From Neocallimastix lanati (nom. inval.) (taxonomy: Eukaryota; Neocallimastigomycota; Neocallimastigomycetes; Neocallimastigales; Neocallimastigaceae), in NCBI GenBank assembly GCA_016946835.1, contig JACVTC010000165.1, forward strand, positions 55,001 to 117,000: a DNA stretch of 62,000 nucleotides, in the 5' to 3' direction. The position numbers and the translations under genes are program-made. Within the stretch, counting starts at the first letter, position 1, and every line of letters begins with the position of its first letter. The notes under the pieces were generated by a model, which saw only the letters and a list, made by a program, of their open reading frames with translations, searched no databases and was not told where the DNA came from. Of the stretch, positions 1 through 13,048 are shown in pieces.

Positions 1-1475
1 TTATACTTTTGATATTATTTTGAATTTCATATAAATTGAATAAAATATCGTTATTTTTGTTAATTTATATTGATGTTATCAATATTATGAAAAATTTGAA
101 GGACTTTATTTATTAAATTAAATTAACATAAAAAAAAAAAATAAAAGAAAAGAAAAATAAAAGAAAAATAAAAAAATAAAAATTGTATTTCAAAAGTTGT
201 ATAATTTATGTTTTAACAAGTTTACTTCGAATAATACTTTAAATTAGTTTATGTGTTATTATCTATTGTTTATTTTAAATAATAACATTTGATACAGTCA
301 TTAAAACATAAATAAAATTTAAAATATTAAAAAAGGAAAAAGTATATATATATATTTTTTTTTTATTATTATAATTTACTTTTTATTTTTTAGTATTTTT
401 TTATTATTATTACTATATTAATAAATAAACTTTAATTTCAATACTTCCAAAAAAATAAGTTATTGGTTAATAATAATAGTAAAATAGAGCAGAAAATATT
501 TGCAATTATTAAAAATAATTTTTAAATAATGGGTTAAAATTTTATATTAAATTATTTTTTCTATTTCTAAAATTTAAATTATATTTTAATTAATATATCT
601 GCAACTACATTATGTAAATATTAATAATATATTAATGTATACAAATGTATGAAAATTATAAAAAAAAAAATAAATAAATCTTAAAATTTTATTTTAAAAA
701 ATAAAAACAATATTATAATAATGGTAATAGTTTTGGAAAAAAATTATTATTTCATTAAATTAATTCTTTTTTCATCTAAAAAGGTTATAAAACTAAAATT
801 TAAGATAATTAATGAAATTACCTAACCCTATTCATAATTTTCTTATAATTATTTTTTAAATATTCTTCATATTAAATATTATCATCATCTTCATATTTAA
901 TATTATTATCATCTTCATATTCAATATTATTACAATCTTCATATCTTCAATATCAAAATAAAAAAAAAAAAAATTTATAATATATATTTTTAATATTATT
1001 ACCTTCAAAACAATCTTTTTTTTTTTTTTTGTTTTTAATAATTATATCCTTCTACTATTCTCATTATTAATTAATTTAATCATTATACTCTTTATAATGA
1101 AATAAATACTCCAATTATGCGATGTAAAATATTTTAAATTTTAAAAACAATAATAAAAAAAAAAAGTTTAAAAGGTTCAACTCATAAATTTATAAAAAAA
1201 AATAGAAACCAATAAAAAAAAAAAATTATGATTATTGTAAAGGTATTTAATGATAACAAAAGTATTTAATGATATTATAATTATATTATTTGAATTAAAT
1301 ATAATAAAAAAAGGAGCATAAAATATTAAAAATTTAGATTAAAAAAAAAAAAGAAAAATGACTTCTTGGAGAATAATAAATATTGATATTTAATAATAGC
1401 AGTAAAGATATTATTAAAAGAATAAAAAAAAAAATTTTTTTATAATTAGTATTAAATATTTTTTAACAGTTTAAA
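1..1475. other. AT-rich intergenic DNA
   Basis: I see no open frame of note on either strand. The stretch is AT-rich with A and T runs and a small cluster of TCTTCATATT-type repeats near 865-950. No promoter, RNA gene or recognised element can be supported here. Confidence 0.6.
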
Positions 1476-1573
1476 CAGAAGCGCCGACGCCGTACTGGTA
1501 TGGCAGTTAATCATACACCCATATTACTATATGGGGAAGACCAAAGTCTTCCGTCTATAAAAAAAAAAAAAAA
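1476..1573 (+). mobile_element. LINE 3' tail remnant
   Basis: A short GC-richer island ends in a 15-nt poly(A) run. Its CGCCGACGCCGTACTGGTATGG segment resembles the region coding the C-terminal KSVDV/KSVEV residues of the LINE copies at 17.6 kb and 47.97 kb. Just before the poly(A) lies a perfect 7-bp hairpin, GGAAGAC-CAAA-GTCTTCC (about 1534-1551), and the end reads CTTCCGTCTAT followed by A. This matches the CTCTT..GTCTA-poly(A) terminus of the other LINE tails in the window. I infer an extremely 5'-truncated insertion on the plus strand. Confidence 0.6.
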
Positions 1574-2123
1574 CTAAACAGAAATAAAAATAATATTTGT
1601 AATAATTATAATATTAAAATATTAAAAATTTATTTTTCTTATAAATAAAATTTATATTATTAAAATCGAAATCTATTTTAAAAATTAAATTATTTAAATA
1701 CTTTCAATATATTATATAAATATATGATTGGTTAAAATTCAATTTCATTATTATTACTTTTTTTTTTTTTTTTTTTTTAAAAAAAATTAATAAAATTGAT
1801 TTATTTTAATTAGAATTCTAGAAATATAATTTATATATATATATAATATTTTTTTTTATTTAAAGTATATTTCGATATTATTCAGAATTCCACTTTAATT
1901 TATTGTAAAAAAAAAGAAAAAAAAGAAGATAAAGAAATTTAAGCATTATATCGTTTTTTTTTCGTTTTTCATATTTTACTTAAAAATATATATATATATA
2001 TAAAAGTAATTTGAGAACAATTAATATATATTATAATTTTTTATTTTTTTTATTTTATATTTAAATATTTATAAAAATTTTTTAAAAAAGTTGAATGAAA
2101 TGAATTACAATTTTATAAATTTT

Positions 2124-2181
<58 letters not shown>

Positions 2182-2381
2182 GAAAAATAATAATATATAA
2201 ATAATTTATTAAAATAGCTGTTAATTTTAAAAAATTATATCGAATGATTTTATACTAATCATATCTATCAATATATATAACTTTTTTTTTTTTTTTATAT
2301 ATTTGAAAAGATATTTAGCATTTTAATTTAAAACTAAAAATACCTACCTATATATATTAAATTAAAAAAAAAAAAAAAAAA
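1574..2381. other. Intergenic region upstream of the La-related gene
   Basis: AT-rich DNA with T/A runs and an (ATA)n microsatellite at about 2125-2181. It should contain the promoter of the gene starting at 2382, but no specific promoter element can be picked out. The start codon directly follows an A run of about 18 nt. Confidence 0.55.
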
Positions 2382-3473
2382 ATGGATGTTGAATTTGAAT
2401 CTGTTCCTATAAGAATTTTGGAATTATTTAAATTTTATTTAAGTGACCAAGAAATTAAATCTGTTATTGCAAGTTGTCCAAAATCAGATTGGACCTTAAA
2501 TGGATGTATGTCAATATATTTAATAAAATCTATTTTTTATAGCACTTTATTTATAATCAAAATATTGAAAAAAGGATTCATATATTTTTAAATTAATATT
2601 ATGATTAATATTATTTTTATTTATATACATATATTTATTACTATTATTTATTATTATTTTTAATATATATATATATATTTATAACATTCTTTATTTTATA
2701 TTTATAATTGATTTAATTAATTGAATTTTTAAAAATCAACAAATTGAAAAAAAAAAAAATAATAATAATGGAAATGAAAATACAATATTAAAAAAAAAAA
2801 AAAATTTTAGGGCTTCCTGTCGATACTTTAATATCATTTAAAAGAGTAAAAGCAATAACAACAGATAAAAATGAAATTTTGAATGTCTTAGTCAATCAAG
2901 GAAGTGATTTTATTGAATTTACAGGGGATTATCAATACTTGAGAAGAAAATCACCATTTTCTGTGGCAACTATTCCACAAAAAAAACCAATTAATTGTAG
3001 TTTAGAAGTTGTAAGTTATTTTTATATTCGTATTTATATCTATTTTTTATTTTTATTTTTTTTTTTAAAAAATTTTTAAAATAATAATCATATTTTAATA
3101 AAGAAAAAAAAAATATATTATGTTATACTATTTGAAGAAAAAAAAAAAATAAAACAAAACAAATGAAAAAAAAAAAAAAATAGCTTAAAATATTTATTAA
3201 TTTTTAATTTTAATTTTTATATATATTATATTATATGTTATATGTTATATTGTTAATATTATATATATATATTTTATTTTATTTTATTATTATTATTAAA
3301 AATATGATAATTATATTAAATAAAAAATATATATTAAAATATTATAATAACAGTCAGGATTCACAGATTCTATTTCACCTATTGAAATTCAAACCATTTT
3401 TGCAAAATATGGTGGTGTTGAAAATATCTCTTTTGGCAATAAAGAAGTAAATAAATATATGATTAATTAACAT

Positions 3474-3509
<36 letters not shown>

Positions 3510-3527
3510 TATAAAGAATGTAATAGT

Positions 3528-3563
<36 letters not shown>

Positions 3564-5157
3564 CTTTCTCTTTCTTTCTTTCTTTCTTTCTTTCAAAATA
3601 AACCAAAAAATATAAATATACTTCTCTATTCATGATAATAATTAGGGAACATTTATTGTTGATTTTTATGAAGTAAATCCTATTGTTAATACCCTTGTTT
3701 CTCCAATCGTTTATGAAGACCAAAGAATTCATGTTAGAACAATTAAGTAAGTTTAATGGTAATATATTTATTTTTATTAATAGTTTTTTTTTTTTTTTTT
3801 TTTTTTTTATATTTTTATATAAATTTTTATTTTAATTTTTTATTTAATGATGTATAAAAAATAATATGATAATGCATAATAATTAAAATAGAAAACCAGG
3901 TGTTGAAATTGTTAAATCTAAGATTCCAAAACCTTATCCAACAAATAGAATTATACAATTTGGTCCAGTAGAAGATAATGTACAGAAAGAATTTATTAAG
4001 GTAATTTTATATTTACAAATATAATATAAAAAATTAACTTTTTATTTTTTATTTTTTATTTTTTTTTTATTTTTTTTTTATTTTTTTTTTATTTTATTTT
4101 TTTTTTATTTTTTTACTTTTTTTTTTATTTTTATTTTATTTTATTTTATTTTTTTATTTTTTATTTATTTATTTTATATTATTATTATTATTTATAATTA
4201 ATATATTATTAATTAATAAAAAGTAATGTTCTAATAAATAAATATATATATTTTTTACGTAATATCCTATTTTTTATTATATATATTAATATATAAATAT
4301 AATTTATATATTAAATAGCAAGCTTTTGAACATTATGCTCAAGTTTCATTTGTTGATTTTGATTATGGAAATAAATTTGGTTATGTAAAGTTTAAGCAAA
4401 GTGTAGCTAAAGAATTAGTAAATATTATTTTTAGAGATGGTGGTGTCGTTGTACGAGGCATGGAAGAAAGATTAGATTTCCATCCATTAGAAGGTACTTA
4501 ACATTATTATTATTATTATTATTTTATTATTATTTTATTTTATTATTATTTTATTTTTTTTTTTTTTTTTTTTATTTTTTTTTATTTTTTTATTTTTATT
4601 TTATTTTTTTTATTTTTTTATTTTATTTTTTTTTTTTTTTTAAAAATATACATATACATATACATTTACATATAAATAAATATATATTAGATATATAAAT
4701 AGATTTATTTATATTAATGAAAAAAAAAAAAAAAATAATATTTTAAAAAAATACTAAATAATTATATATATATATATATAAATGAATAGGTGATGAAGAA
4801 TATGTTTATTGGCAATTAGAAAAAATTAAGAAAGAAAAGAATTTATATTCCCAAGAAAGAACCATTAATCCACTTCTTTTAAAGACTGGAAGATTAACGA
4901 AGAAGGAAAAACAAAGAATTAAGAGAGAAAAATTAAGACAAAGACAAAAGCAAAATAGAGGACATAGTTTAATTACTAAAGGAGATAAATCAAAGATAAA
5001 ATCTTCATTATTATCCTCAAAAATACTTGATAATTCTAATTCAAGATCTTCTGTTAAGGATAGTTTCAAACGTAAAATTAGAATGGAATCTATTGATGAA
5101 ATGTTTAAGAGTTTAACTGTTGTTAAAAAGAGTGATAAAGATAGTGGAATGAATTAA
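2382..5157 (+). CDS. LARP7: La-related protein, LARP7/Pof8 type (La motif, RRM1, xRRM)
   Basis: Seven exons join in frame: 2382-2505, 2811-3010, 3354-3446, 3646-3746, 3892-4000, 4319-4493 and 4790-5157, giving 389 residues. All introns are GT-AG. Residues about 8-85 read as a La motif (FKFYLSDQ, then GWLPVDTLISFKRVKAIT, YLRR). An RRM-like segment follows at about 109-175. A C-terminal extended RRM starts at RIIQFGPVEDN and carries an RNP3-like VSFVDFDYG (218-226) and a DEEYVYW tail (269-275), as in La and LARP7 proteins. The C-terminus is Lys/Arg-rich. By family knowledge such proteins bind the 3' ends of 7SK or telomerase RNA and chaperone the RNP in the nucleus. The residues that bind oligo-U in canonical La motifs are partly replaced here, so telomerase (Pof8-like) versus 7SK function cannot be decided. 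A genuine-La identity is less likely because of the xRRM signature. Confidence 0.82.
3480..3600. repeat. Intronic microsatellites (AAT)n, poly-T and (TTTC)n
   Basis: Inside intron 3 of the La-related gene an AAT array is followed by a T run of about 33 nt and then TTTC repeats. Long T runs also lie in introns 4-6. They sit anywhere in the intron rather than just before the acceptor, so they are not simple polypyrimidine tracts. Confidence 0.8.
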
Positions 5158-5234
5158 AGTTAAGAGAAGGAAAAGGGGAAAAAAAAAATAAAAAAAATAA
5201 AAAAAAAAAAAAAAAAAATAATAAAAATATAATT

Positions 5235-5266
<32 letters not shown>

Positions 5267-5577
5267 TTTTTTTATTTTTTTCTTTCTTAAATTATTTTAT
5301 AGTTAGGTTCATGTCATGTCATCATTTTATTATTTTTTTTTTCTTTATTTTTAATTTTTTAATATATATATATACATTTTATATTTTTTAAATTATCTCT
5401 ATAGTATAGTATAGTAATATTTTTATCATTTTTAATTTATAGAAATAAAAGCAATAATTTATTTAAATACTTTTTTTTTTTTTTTTTTTGCTTCCAACTT
5501 TTAAGAATATAAAAGCTAATAAATCAATAAATCATTATATCATTATATCAATAATTATTAATATTTTTTTTGGTTTT

Positions 5578-5617
<40 letters not shown>

Positions 5618-6890
5618 AAAATAAAAAATAAAATAAAATAAAATAAAATTTCATCTAAATATTAATAACTTTTTATTCTATTTTTTTTTTTTTTTTTATT
5701 ATCATTTTATAATGTTTCACTATATATTTTACCTTTTTTTTTTTTTTATTTTTTTATTTTTTTTTTATTTTTATTTTTATTTTTTTTTATTACATTATTT
5801 TATAGTGATTTACTCTCTATTATTATTTTTATTAATATTTTACTATTTTATATGGTTTTAGCTTATTTGTTAAAAAAAAAAAAAAAATAAAAAATAAAAA
5901 TAAAAATAAAAATAATAAATGAATTTTTATTTGAATCAATATACATAATATTAATTCAAACAGGTTTATTAATAATATTAGAAATAATATCCTTTTTCGA
6001 TGTTTGAATTATTTTGAATGCTTGATATATTATATTATATAAGTTGTTATAAATATTTTCCTTTTTTTAAATAATTTTAAACTATACTACTATCAATATT
6101 TAATAGAAAGTATAGTATTACATTATTAATTAATAATTAATTATTAATAAATATAATTAAATATTAATAGTAGTATTTAAAAAGAATATAAATATATATA
6201 TATATATTTTTGTTTTTAATGTATAGTATTATTCATTCATTAAAATATCCATATTTGGTAATAATCTTTTTTTTTTTTTTTTTCTATTTATAAAATTTTC
6301 TTTTACTATATGATGAAAGAACAATATATAATAGTAATAATAATAGTAATAATTAATAGTATTTATGCATTATATACAATAACTAATTTTTTTTTAGTAT
6401 ATCCAAATGGATAAGGAGAATTGTAAAAAAAAAAAAGTGTTGAATATATGAATATATTAAATTTTTAAAGTAATATATATAACTTTAGATGTATCATTTT
6501 ATTCAAACTTTATCTTTTAAATAATTAAATAGGAGAATCTAAATAAAATGAAACATGTATTTAAATTTTCTAAATGTGATTTTTGTATAAATGTGATTTT
6601 TTATATGTCATAAAAGATTGTTAAATATATTATTTAATATGACTTTTTTTTTTCAGATATAATAATTATTATTTATTCATTTAAATTATTTATAATTTAT
6701 TATTTATTTATTACTGAGATTTTATTATTTTTATAAAAAATAAAAATAGATAATTATAAAAATTTAACATAATCCAATTTACAACTGAAATGTAGTTTTT
6801 TTTCTAGATACCATTAATTAATTACATGATATTACATTTATATTTATATTTATAATTTACATTATCATTATTCTAGAATTATTTAATATA
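5158..6890. other. Gene-free AT-rich DNA
   Basis: Downstream of the La-related gene I see only homopolymers (an A run of about 35 nt near 5580) and simple AT sequence. AATAAA-like signals are too common in this background to assign a polyadenylation site. No coding segment was recognised. Confidence 0.6.
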
Positions 6891-6894
6891 TAAA

Positions 6895-7140
6895 TTCACA
6901 TATTGTAACATTGTCTTTCTGACTGGTGTAAACTGTATAACGCCTTCTTCAATTTCCAAATACCTTTATCAATAATTAGGAATTGTTGTATAAATTACTT
7001 AATTTAGATCAGCATTTAAATATACTGTTTTTATATCTTAACTGAAATATATTCCAATGTAATTTTGTAGTCACAGAAATGTTAAGCTTTAAACTATTGA
7101 AATTAAGTGTTGGTGAATAAGTTAAATCGAATAATCTAAT
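6895..7140 (-). pseudogene. Ty1/copia-type reverse transcriptase remnant
   Basis: Reading the minus strand gives, in order, YSPTLNFNSLKL, then LHWNIFQL, then after a one-base shift DIKTVYLNADL, then after stops IWKLKKALYSLHQS. These match the order and spacing of the copia-family RT core (tYSPT..slk, QLDvKtAyLNa.L, kLkKaLYGLkQ). At least one frameshift and several in-frame stops show it is dead. No long terminal repeats could be identified by eye, so the element's borders are unknown. Its base composition is visibly richer in G and C than the flanks. Confidence 0.78.
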
Positions 7141-7184
7141 TATTTAATTATTTTTAAAAATTGTAACATAACGTATTATCATTT

Positions 7185-7640
7185 TTTGGATAAATTTGTG
7201 GCCGCGTTTTACCTATTTTGTTCAATAAATCCTTTATTAATGTTGTGGCGTTCAATATTATTTCGATCATCCGAATCAATGCTTTGTTCATTGTTGTTGT
7301 TAAGCTTAGGCACATCCACAAGAGTATAATGGGGATTTTATTTTTTCGTGTCTAAAGGAAGTCAAAGTATATTTATCTTTGACTACGACATAAAATTCGG
7401 AGGGTTTCATTATTGAACCAAATTGATTCTTTGTCTTGTAATATCTTTTTGCATTTTTCCATATTATATTAGGAAGGTACATGGAGGTTGATTTTTAAGT
7501 AATCTAAAGGAGTTCATATATTTCGTTCATAACTTCCATTGCATCCTTGAGTAATTTTGTAAGGATTTAGTACAGTAGTCTTGTCTACATACTACAAAGG
7601 GCAGAACTGTCAACGCGGTACTGAGTCTTTAATTTGTTAT
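7185..7640 (-). pseudogene. Coding-like remnant next to the copia RT (unrecognised)
   Basis: This GC-richer segment holds broken open stretches on the minus strand, one of about 59 codons ending near 7308 with a PSEFYVVVKDKY segment, and another ending NINKGFIEQNR that lies where the RT-upstream part of a copia polyprotein would be expected. I infer it belongs to the same decayed element, but its residues match no copia motif that I can name. It could equally be a different captured sequence. Confidence 0.4.
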
Positions 7641-7649
7641 TTTATGGTG

Positions 7650-7651
7650 AG

Positions 7652-7683
<32 letters not shown>

Positions 7684-7900
7684 TTTGATTTTATTTGTTT
7701 CATTCGAAATATTATCAGAATTGGCTTGAGCATCTTCAGTAGCATTATTTTTGACAATTGTTTTGTCTGAATCCTTCTTTTAAGTTTGAAAGAATGTTCC
7801 AATCTATGTACATGTTAAACTTTTTAGCTTTTAAATGATCATAAAATAGCGGCATATCAAATTAGAAAGTTGTCCTATCTAATAAGTTTGTCAAAAGTAA
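7650..7900 (-). pseudogene. Poly-T run and second coding-like scrap
   Basis: A T run of about 29 nt (7649-7677) separates this scrap from the one before. On the minus strand a short open frame beginning near 7860 reads MPLFYDHLKAKKFNMYIDW and continues about 15 codons; a second, frame-shifted stretch is rich in Asn, Thr and Asp. The family is not recognised. It may be an upstream part of the same copia-like polyprotein. Confidence 0.35.
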
Positions 7901-8089
7901 AATTTGAAAAAACATTTTTGTAAATTTATGTAATGAGACTCTTAATCTGAAATTTTATAAAAGATTATTTATTAATAAATTTATTTTTATAAAATATGAA
8001 TAATTAATCACAAAGTTGTAACATAATAAAATATATATGTATTTAAAATATGGCTTGTTCAAAAATAGAGCTATTAGTTACATTATTTA

Positions 8090-8430
8090 CATTTTTATTA
8101 ATTACATTATTATTTATTATTTATTATTTATTATTTAATATTTAATATTTATTATTCAATTATTCAATTATTTATTATTTATTATTTATTATTTATTATT
8201 TATTATTTATTATTTATTATTATTTATTATTTATTATTATTTATTATTTATTATTTATTATTTATTATTATTTATAATTTATTATTTATTATTTATAATT
8301 TATTATTTATTATTTTTTATTTATTTATTATTTATTATTTATTATTTATTATTTATTATTTATTATTTATTATTTATTATTTATTATTTATTATTTATTA
8401 TTTATTATTTATTATTTATTATTTAGTTAT
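8090..8430. repeat. TTATTATTTA-type tandem array
   Basis: About 330 bp built almost wholly from TTATTTATTA-like units on the plus strand. Its reverse complement recurs at 9412-9656, so the two arrays form an imperfect long inverted repeat separated by about 1 kb. Confidence 0.85.
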
Positions 8431-9411
8431 TTTTTTTCTATTAGAATAATTTTAAATTTTAATAATAAAAATTTCTTTTTTTGGAAAAAGGACAGTTTTT
8501 TTTTTTTTAAAAAAAAATTTTATATAAAAAAGGTAATAGTTTAATGAAGAATTATTATTATTTATTTAATAGAATTGTTCATTTAATAAAATAAAAAACT
8601 TTATTTATTTAAATATTATTCATTTATTCATTAAATAATTGTTTTTTTATTATGAATAGTTTAATTAATATTTGTTGGCTTTTAAAAAAAATAAATAATA
8701 TTTAAAATTTATTATTTTAATATATGCAATTATATAATATATTAAATCAATATTAGTATATAAATCATTTCATATATTAACAATAAAGTACAAATATATT
8801 AAAATTCATTAAAACAAGTTAATAAACTATTACTTCAAATGGTTATTGATCTTTTTCTTTCATTTAAATTAAAACTGTATTTATTAATATATTAAATTTA
8901 GGGTACATCCTTTTCTATTTTATACAGAATATATTTCAATATTATATTAAAGGTATTAAACATTAAATTGAACATACATATTAATTAATTATTACTATAT
9001 TTGTAAATTATTTTTTTTTTTATTTTCTTTTTTTTTCATTTGTATCCATTATATTTTAATTAAATCATTTTTTTTTCATGTATTACAATAAATTTTAAAT
9101 ATATATTATAATGTAATTTAATATTAATATAAAATATAAATATTAAAATAGTATTAGAATGAATTATATAAAATGAAATAAAAATTAATACATGCGTGTT
9201 TTGAATAAATATTATTAAATATTAAAACCATTTATTAAATATTAAAAATTTGAAAATTAAATATTAATTATACAAATAAAAATAATAATTAATAAATATT
9301 AAAAAAAAAAATTACAATCAATAATAATAAATAACAATAAATAAATAATATAAATAAATAATAATAAAAAATAGTAAATATTTTGATAATAAATAATTAA
9401 ATACTGGAATA
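8431..9411. other. AT-rich spacer between opposed arrays
   Basis: Unique AT-rich sequence between the TTATTATTTA array and its complementary AAT-type array. No gene, RNA or element is recognisable. Confidence 0.5.
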
Positions 9412-9660
9412 ATAAATAATAAATAATAAATAATAAATAATAAATAAATAATAAATAATAAATAATAAATAATAAATAATAAATAATAAATAATAGTAAT
9501 AAATAATAAATAATAATTAATAATAATAAATAATTAATAATAAATAATAATAAATAATAATAAATAATTAATAATAAATAATAATAAATAATAAATAATA
9601 ATAAATAATAATTAATAATAAATAATAATAAATAATAATAAAAATAATAATAATTAAATA
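9412..9660. repeat. AATAATAAAT-type tandem array
   Basis: About 245 bp of AATAATAAATAA units, the reverse complement of the array at 8090-8430. The minus-strand open frame across it encodes only Tyr/Leu/Ile repeats and is not a gene. Confidence 0.85.
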
Positions 9661-10598
9661 ATACCATCATTATTATTGTTTTATTATTGTTACTTCAAAC
9701 AAAATTATAATTAATTGACAATAAATTTATATTTACAATATGAATTTTTTTTTTAATAAAGCATGAAATGACCGCATGCTTTTCTTTCAAAGCCCGCTCT
9801 TCTAATTAATTATATATATTATATTAAATATCAATAATTATTAACAATACTTTCAATAAAATTTTTAATATTGATAGCATCCCATAATTAATTTATTTAT
9901 ACACTTAATATTTTTAATATCATAGAGTTTTTATGTTTTACATAGTTCTTTCGTTACAAATACCATTTTTATAACCTTTAATGTATATTTATATCTATAA
10001 TTTTTTTTCTATTAATAATTTAGTTAATATATGATATTTAAAAATATATAAACGATTAATCTAACTATGAATAATTAATTATTTATTTAATGAATTGAAG
10101 CTTTGTTTCTTTTTCTTTTTTTTTATTTATTATTTTAATTATATATATACATAGAAACATATCATTTTATAATCATATTAATAAAAAATTTTTTTTTTCT
10201 TAATATGATAATAATGATAATAATTGAAAAATATATCTATATAGGAAATAGTTTTTTTTTTATTTTTTTATTTTTTTTTTTTTTTTTTGAATAATGATAG
10301 TAATATCTTAAAACGTTTTTTTTATTGAAGGGTTAATGAACTTAGACAAATCAAAATTAAAAATTGTTATAATAGTTATAAACAACCATAATGATTAATA
10401 TTTTTAATAATAGAATTCAATATAACAAATAAACAAATAAATTATTAAAATATATTTAATATTTAAAGAAATTTTTTTTTTTTTTTTAAAAATAGTAGTT
10501 ATATTTAAATGGTTAGATTCCAATTAAATTAAGTCCATCCTTTTAATCAAATGGACTAGCTTATTTTATAAAAAAAATAATTAGTAAAATTCATTTTA

Positions 10599-10661
<63 letters not shown>

Positions 10662-10666
10662 ACAAA

Positions 10667-10737
<71 letters not shown>

Positions 10738-13012
10738 ATAGGACATAACGTATCTTTTTATGAACTTTTTTATCAATTTTTTTTTTTTTTTAAACTATAT
10801 TTTTTATATGTCTCTTTCTCACTTTTTTATTTATTTATCTATTTATTTATTTATTAATTATTAATTATTAAAGTTTTTTTTTTTTTTTTTTTTTTATTTT
10901 TATTAATATTTTTTTTTCATGTTAAATAAAAATAAATTCATTTAAATATAGTTTAAACAGTATTTATTAAATGCTTTAATTAATTAAAAGTATGTGCAAA
11001 ATTCAAAAAAATTATTATTTTATGATGTAAATTATTGGTAAGAATATAGAAAACTTTTTATGAACTTTAAACAAATATTTATCCAAAGTACTTTGAACAA
11101 GAAATAATAATATTATAATTATATATTATAATTATACATATGTAGTGATAGAGTAAAAAAAAATTTGAATTATAATTTTATACAATGTAAGATTGAATAA
11201 TGTACACTTTATTTATATTTAAAGATGTGATGCGTTATTTAAGGTTATATCCTTTAATTTCATTTTTATTACTATACAAATACATTTATGTAAAAAAAAA
11301 AAGAAGCATAATAATATTGATTTTAAAACAACACAAACAAACAAAAAAAAAATTTTGCACTACATAATCCTTAAATCAAACAGAATTGTACAACATTCAA
11401 ATTTATGAATGAAATAACCAATTCGTCAAATAAGTTTATATAGGCTAGTCATAAGCTGAATAAGATGCAATGTACTAAATTAACAGAAACTTGTATTTTA
11501 AAATAAGATATAATTGAAAAAGTAACCATTGTTAAATATAATTTATACATTTATTATTTAAAAAAATTCAAAGTACATTTTAAAGAAAGCAGTTTAAATT
11601 TAAACTTTTTTTTTATCAATTCATATTAATAATACATGATTTCATAAGAACTGATTAAAAAAAATTTAAATTTCAACTGCTTGCTTTAAATGAGTCTTGA
11701 ATTCTTTTTTTTTTTTGTTTATACAATCATTATAACTAACAATAATAATTATGAATATTTAAGTAATGATTAAAGTTGTTACGATTATTATTTATTATTT
11801 ATTTTATAATTATAATTTTTTATTTATTATTTAATTATTATTTAATTATTTAATTATTATTTATTTAATTATTATTTAATTATTATTTATTATTTATTTA
11901 TTTATTTATTTATTTATTATTATTTAATTATTTACAAAAAAAATTACAGAAATATTTTTTTTATACAATATTATAAAACTTTCTATTTCCTTATATATAA
12001 TGTAGAATTGTATTATATTTGAAAAAAATTTTTGACATGTATATGATAATATATAATAATATATTATAACTATATATTAATACATATTAATATAAATAAA
12101 TCAATTTGTAGTACATTTTTTTTTACATATTTAGAAAAAAAAACTAAAGTAAATTACTATTTTAAATATAATTAATTAAAATATCTATCGGTATTTTATG
12201 ATGATTGGCTACATCTATTATTTAATTAATGAATTATTATATAAAAAATAAAATATAATATAAAATAATATATATATTATAATATATGATATACATGAAA
12301 TAACAATAGTTCTATAATTAATTATTTCTTTTATTTTTTTTTTTAATTTTTTTTTCATCTTATTTTTTTATTTTATAATTAAAATTCATATCTATTAAGA
12401 TAATATATTGAATAATATTGGAATATATATGATATATATACCATATAATAATGCTTAATGTAGTACAATTATTCAATAAAAGATATTTAAATGTAATGTA
12501 GTTTAATATATAATGATTTGAATATATTCAGAATATATAAATTTTTTATTGATTGAAATATTTACTTTATATATAAGGAAAAATTAATTATATAAAAAAA
12601 AATAATATAGTAAAAAATTTTAAAGCCTAATATATATCAATGTATAATTAATATATAAAATATATTATTTATATATAAATATTTTTTTCTATTATATGCA
12701 GTTTTACATTATCAAATAAATTATTATTATATATATGTAATCAAATTATATATATTATAAATATAATAGAATATATTAGGATATACATTTCATAACAACT
12801 TTTCCATTCTATTTTATAATTACTTATTTTAGTAAATTTTATTATTATAGAAATAAAAAAATATCTTCATCTATTTTCATATAATTATATATTTTTTTGT
12901 ATTTATATATAATTTATGGTTTAAATTTATTATAATATATATTTATTTTATAATAATTAATTAATAAATAAAAGAATAAAAAATAAATAAATAAATTCTA
13001 AATAGTAACTAA

Positions 13013-13048
<36 letters not shown>

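Noticed and set aside
820-836. CCTAACCCT telomere-like string
   Set aside because: Only a single occurrence; no tandem telomeric repeat is present.
9755-9805. Possible tRNA or small RNA in a GC-richer patch
   Set aside because: No cloverleaf, T-loop consensus or acceptor stem could be drawn.
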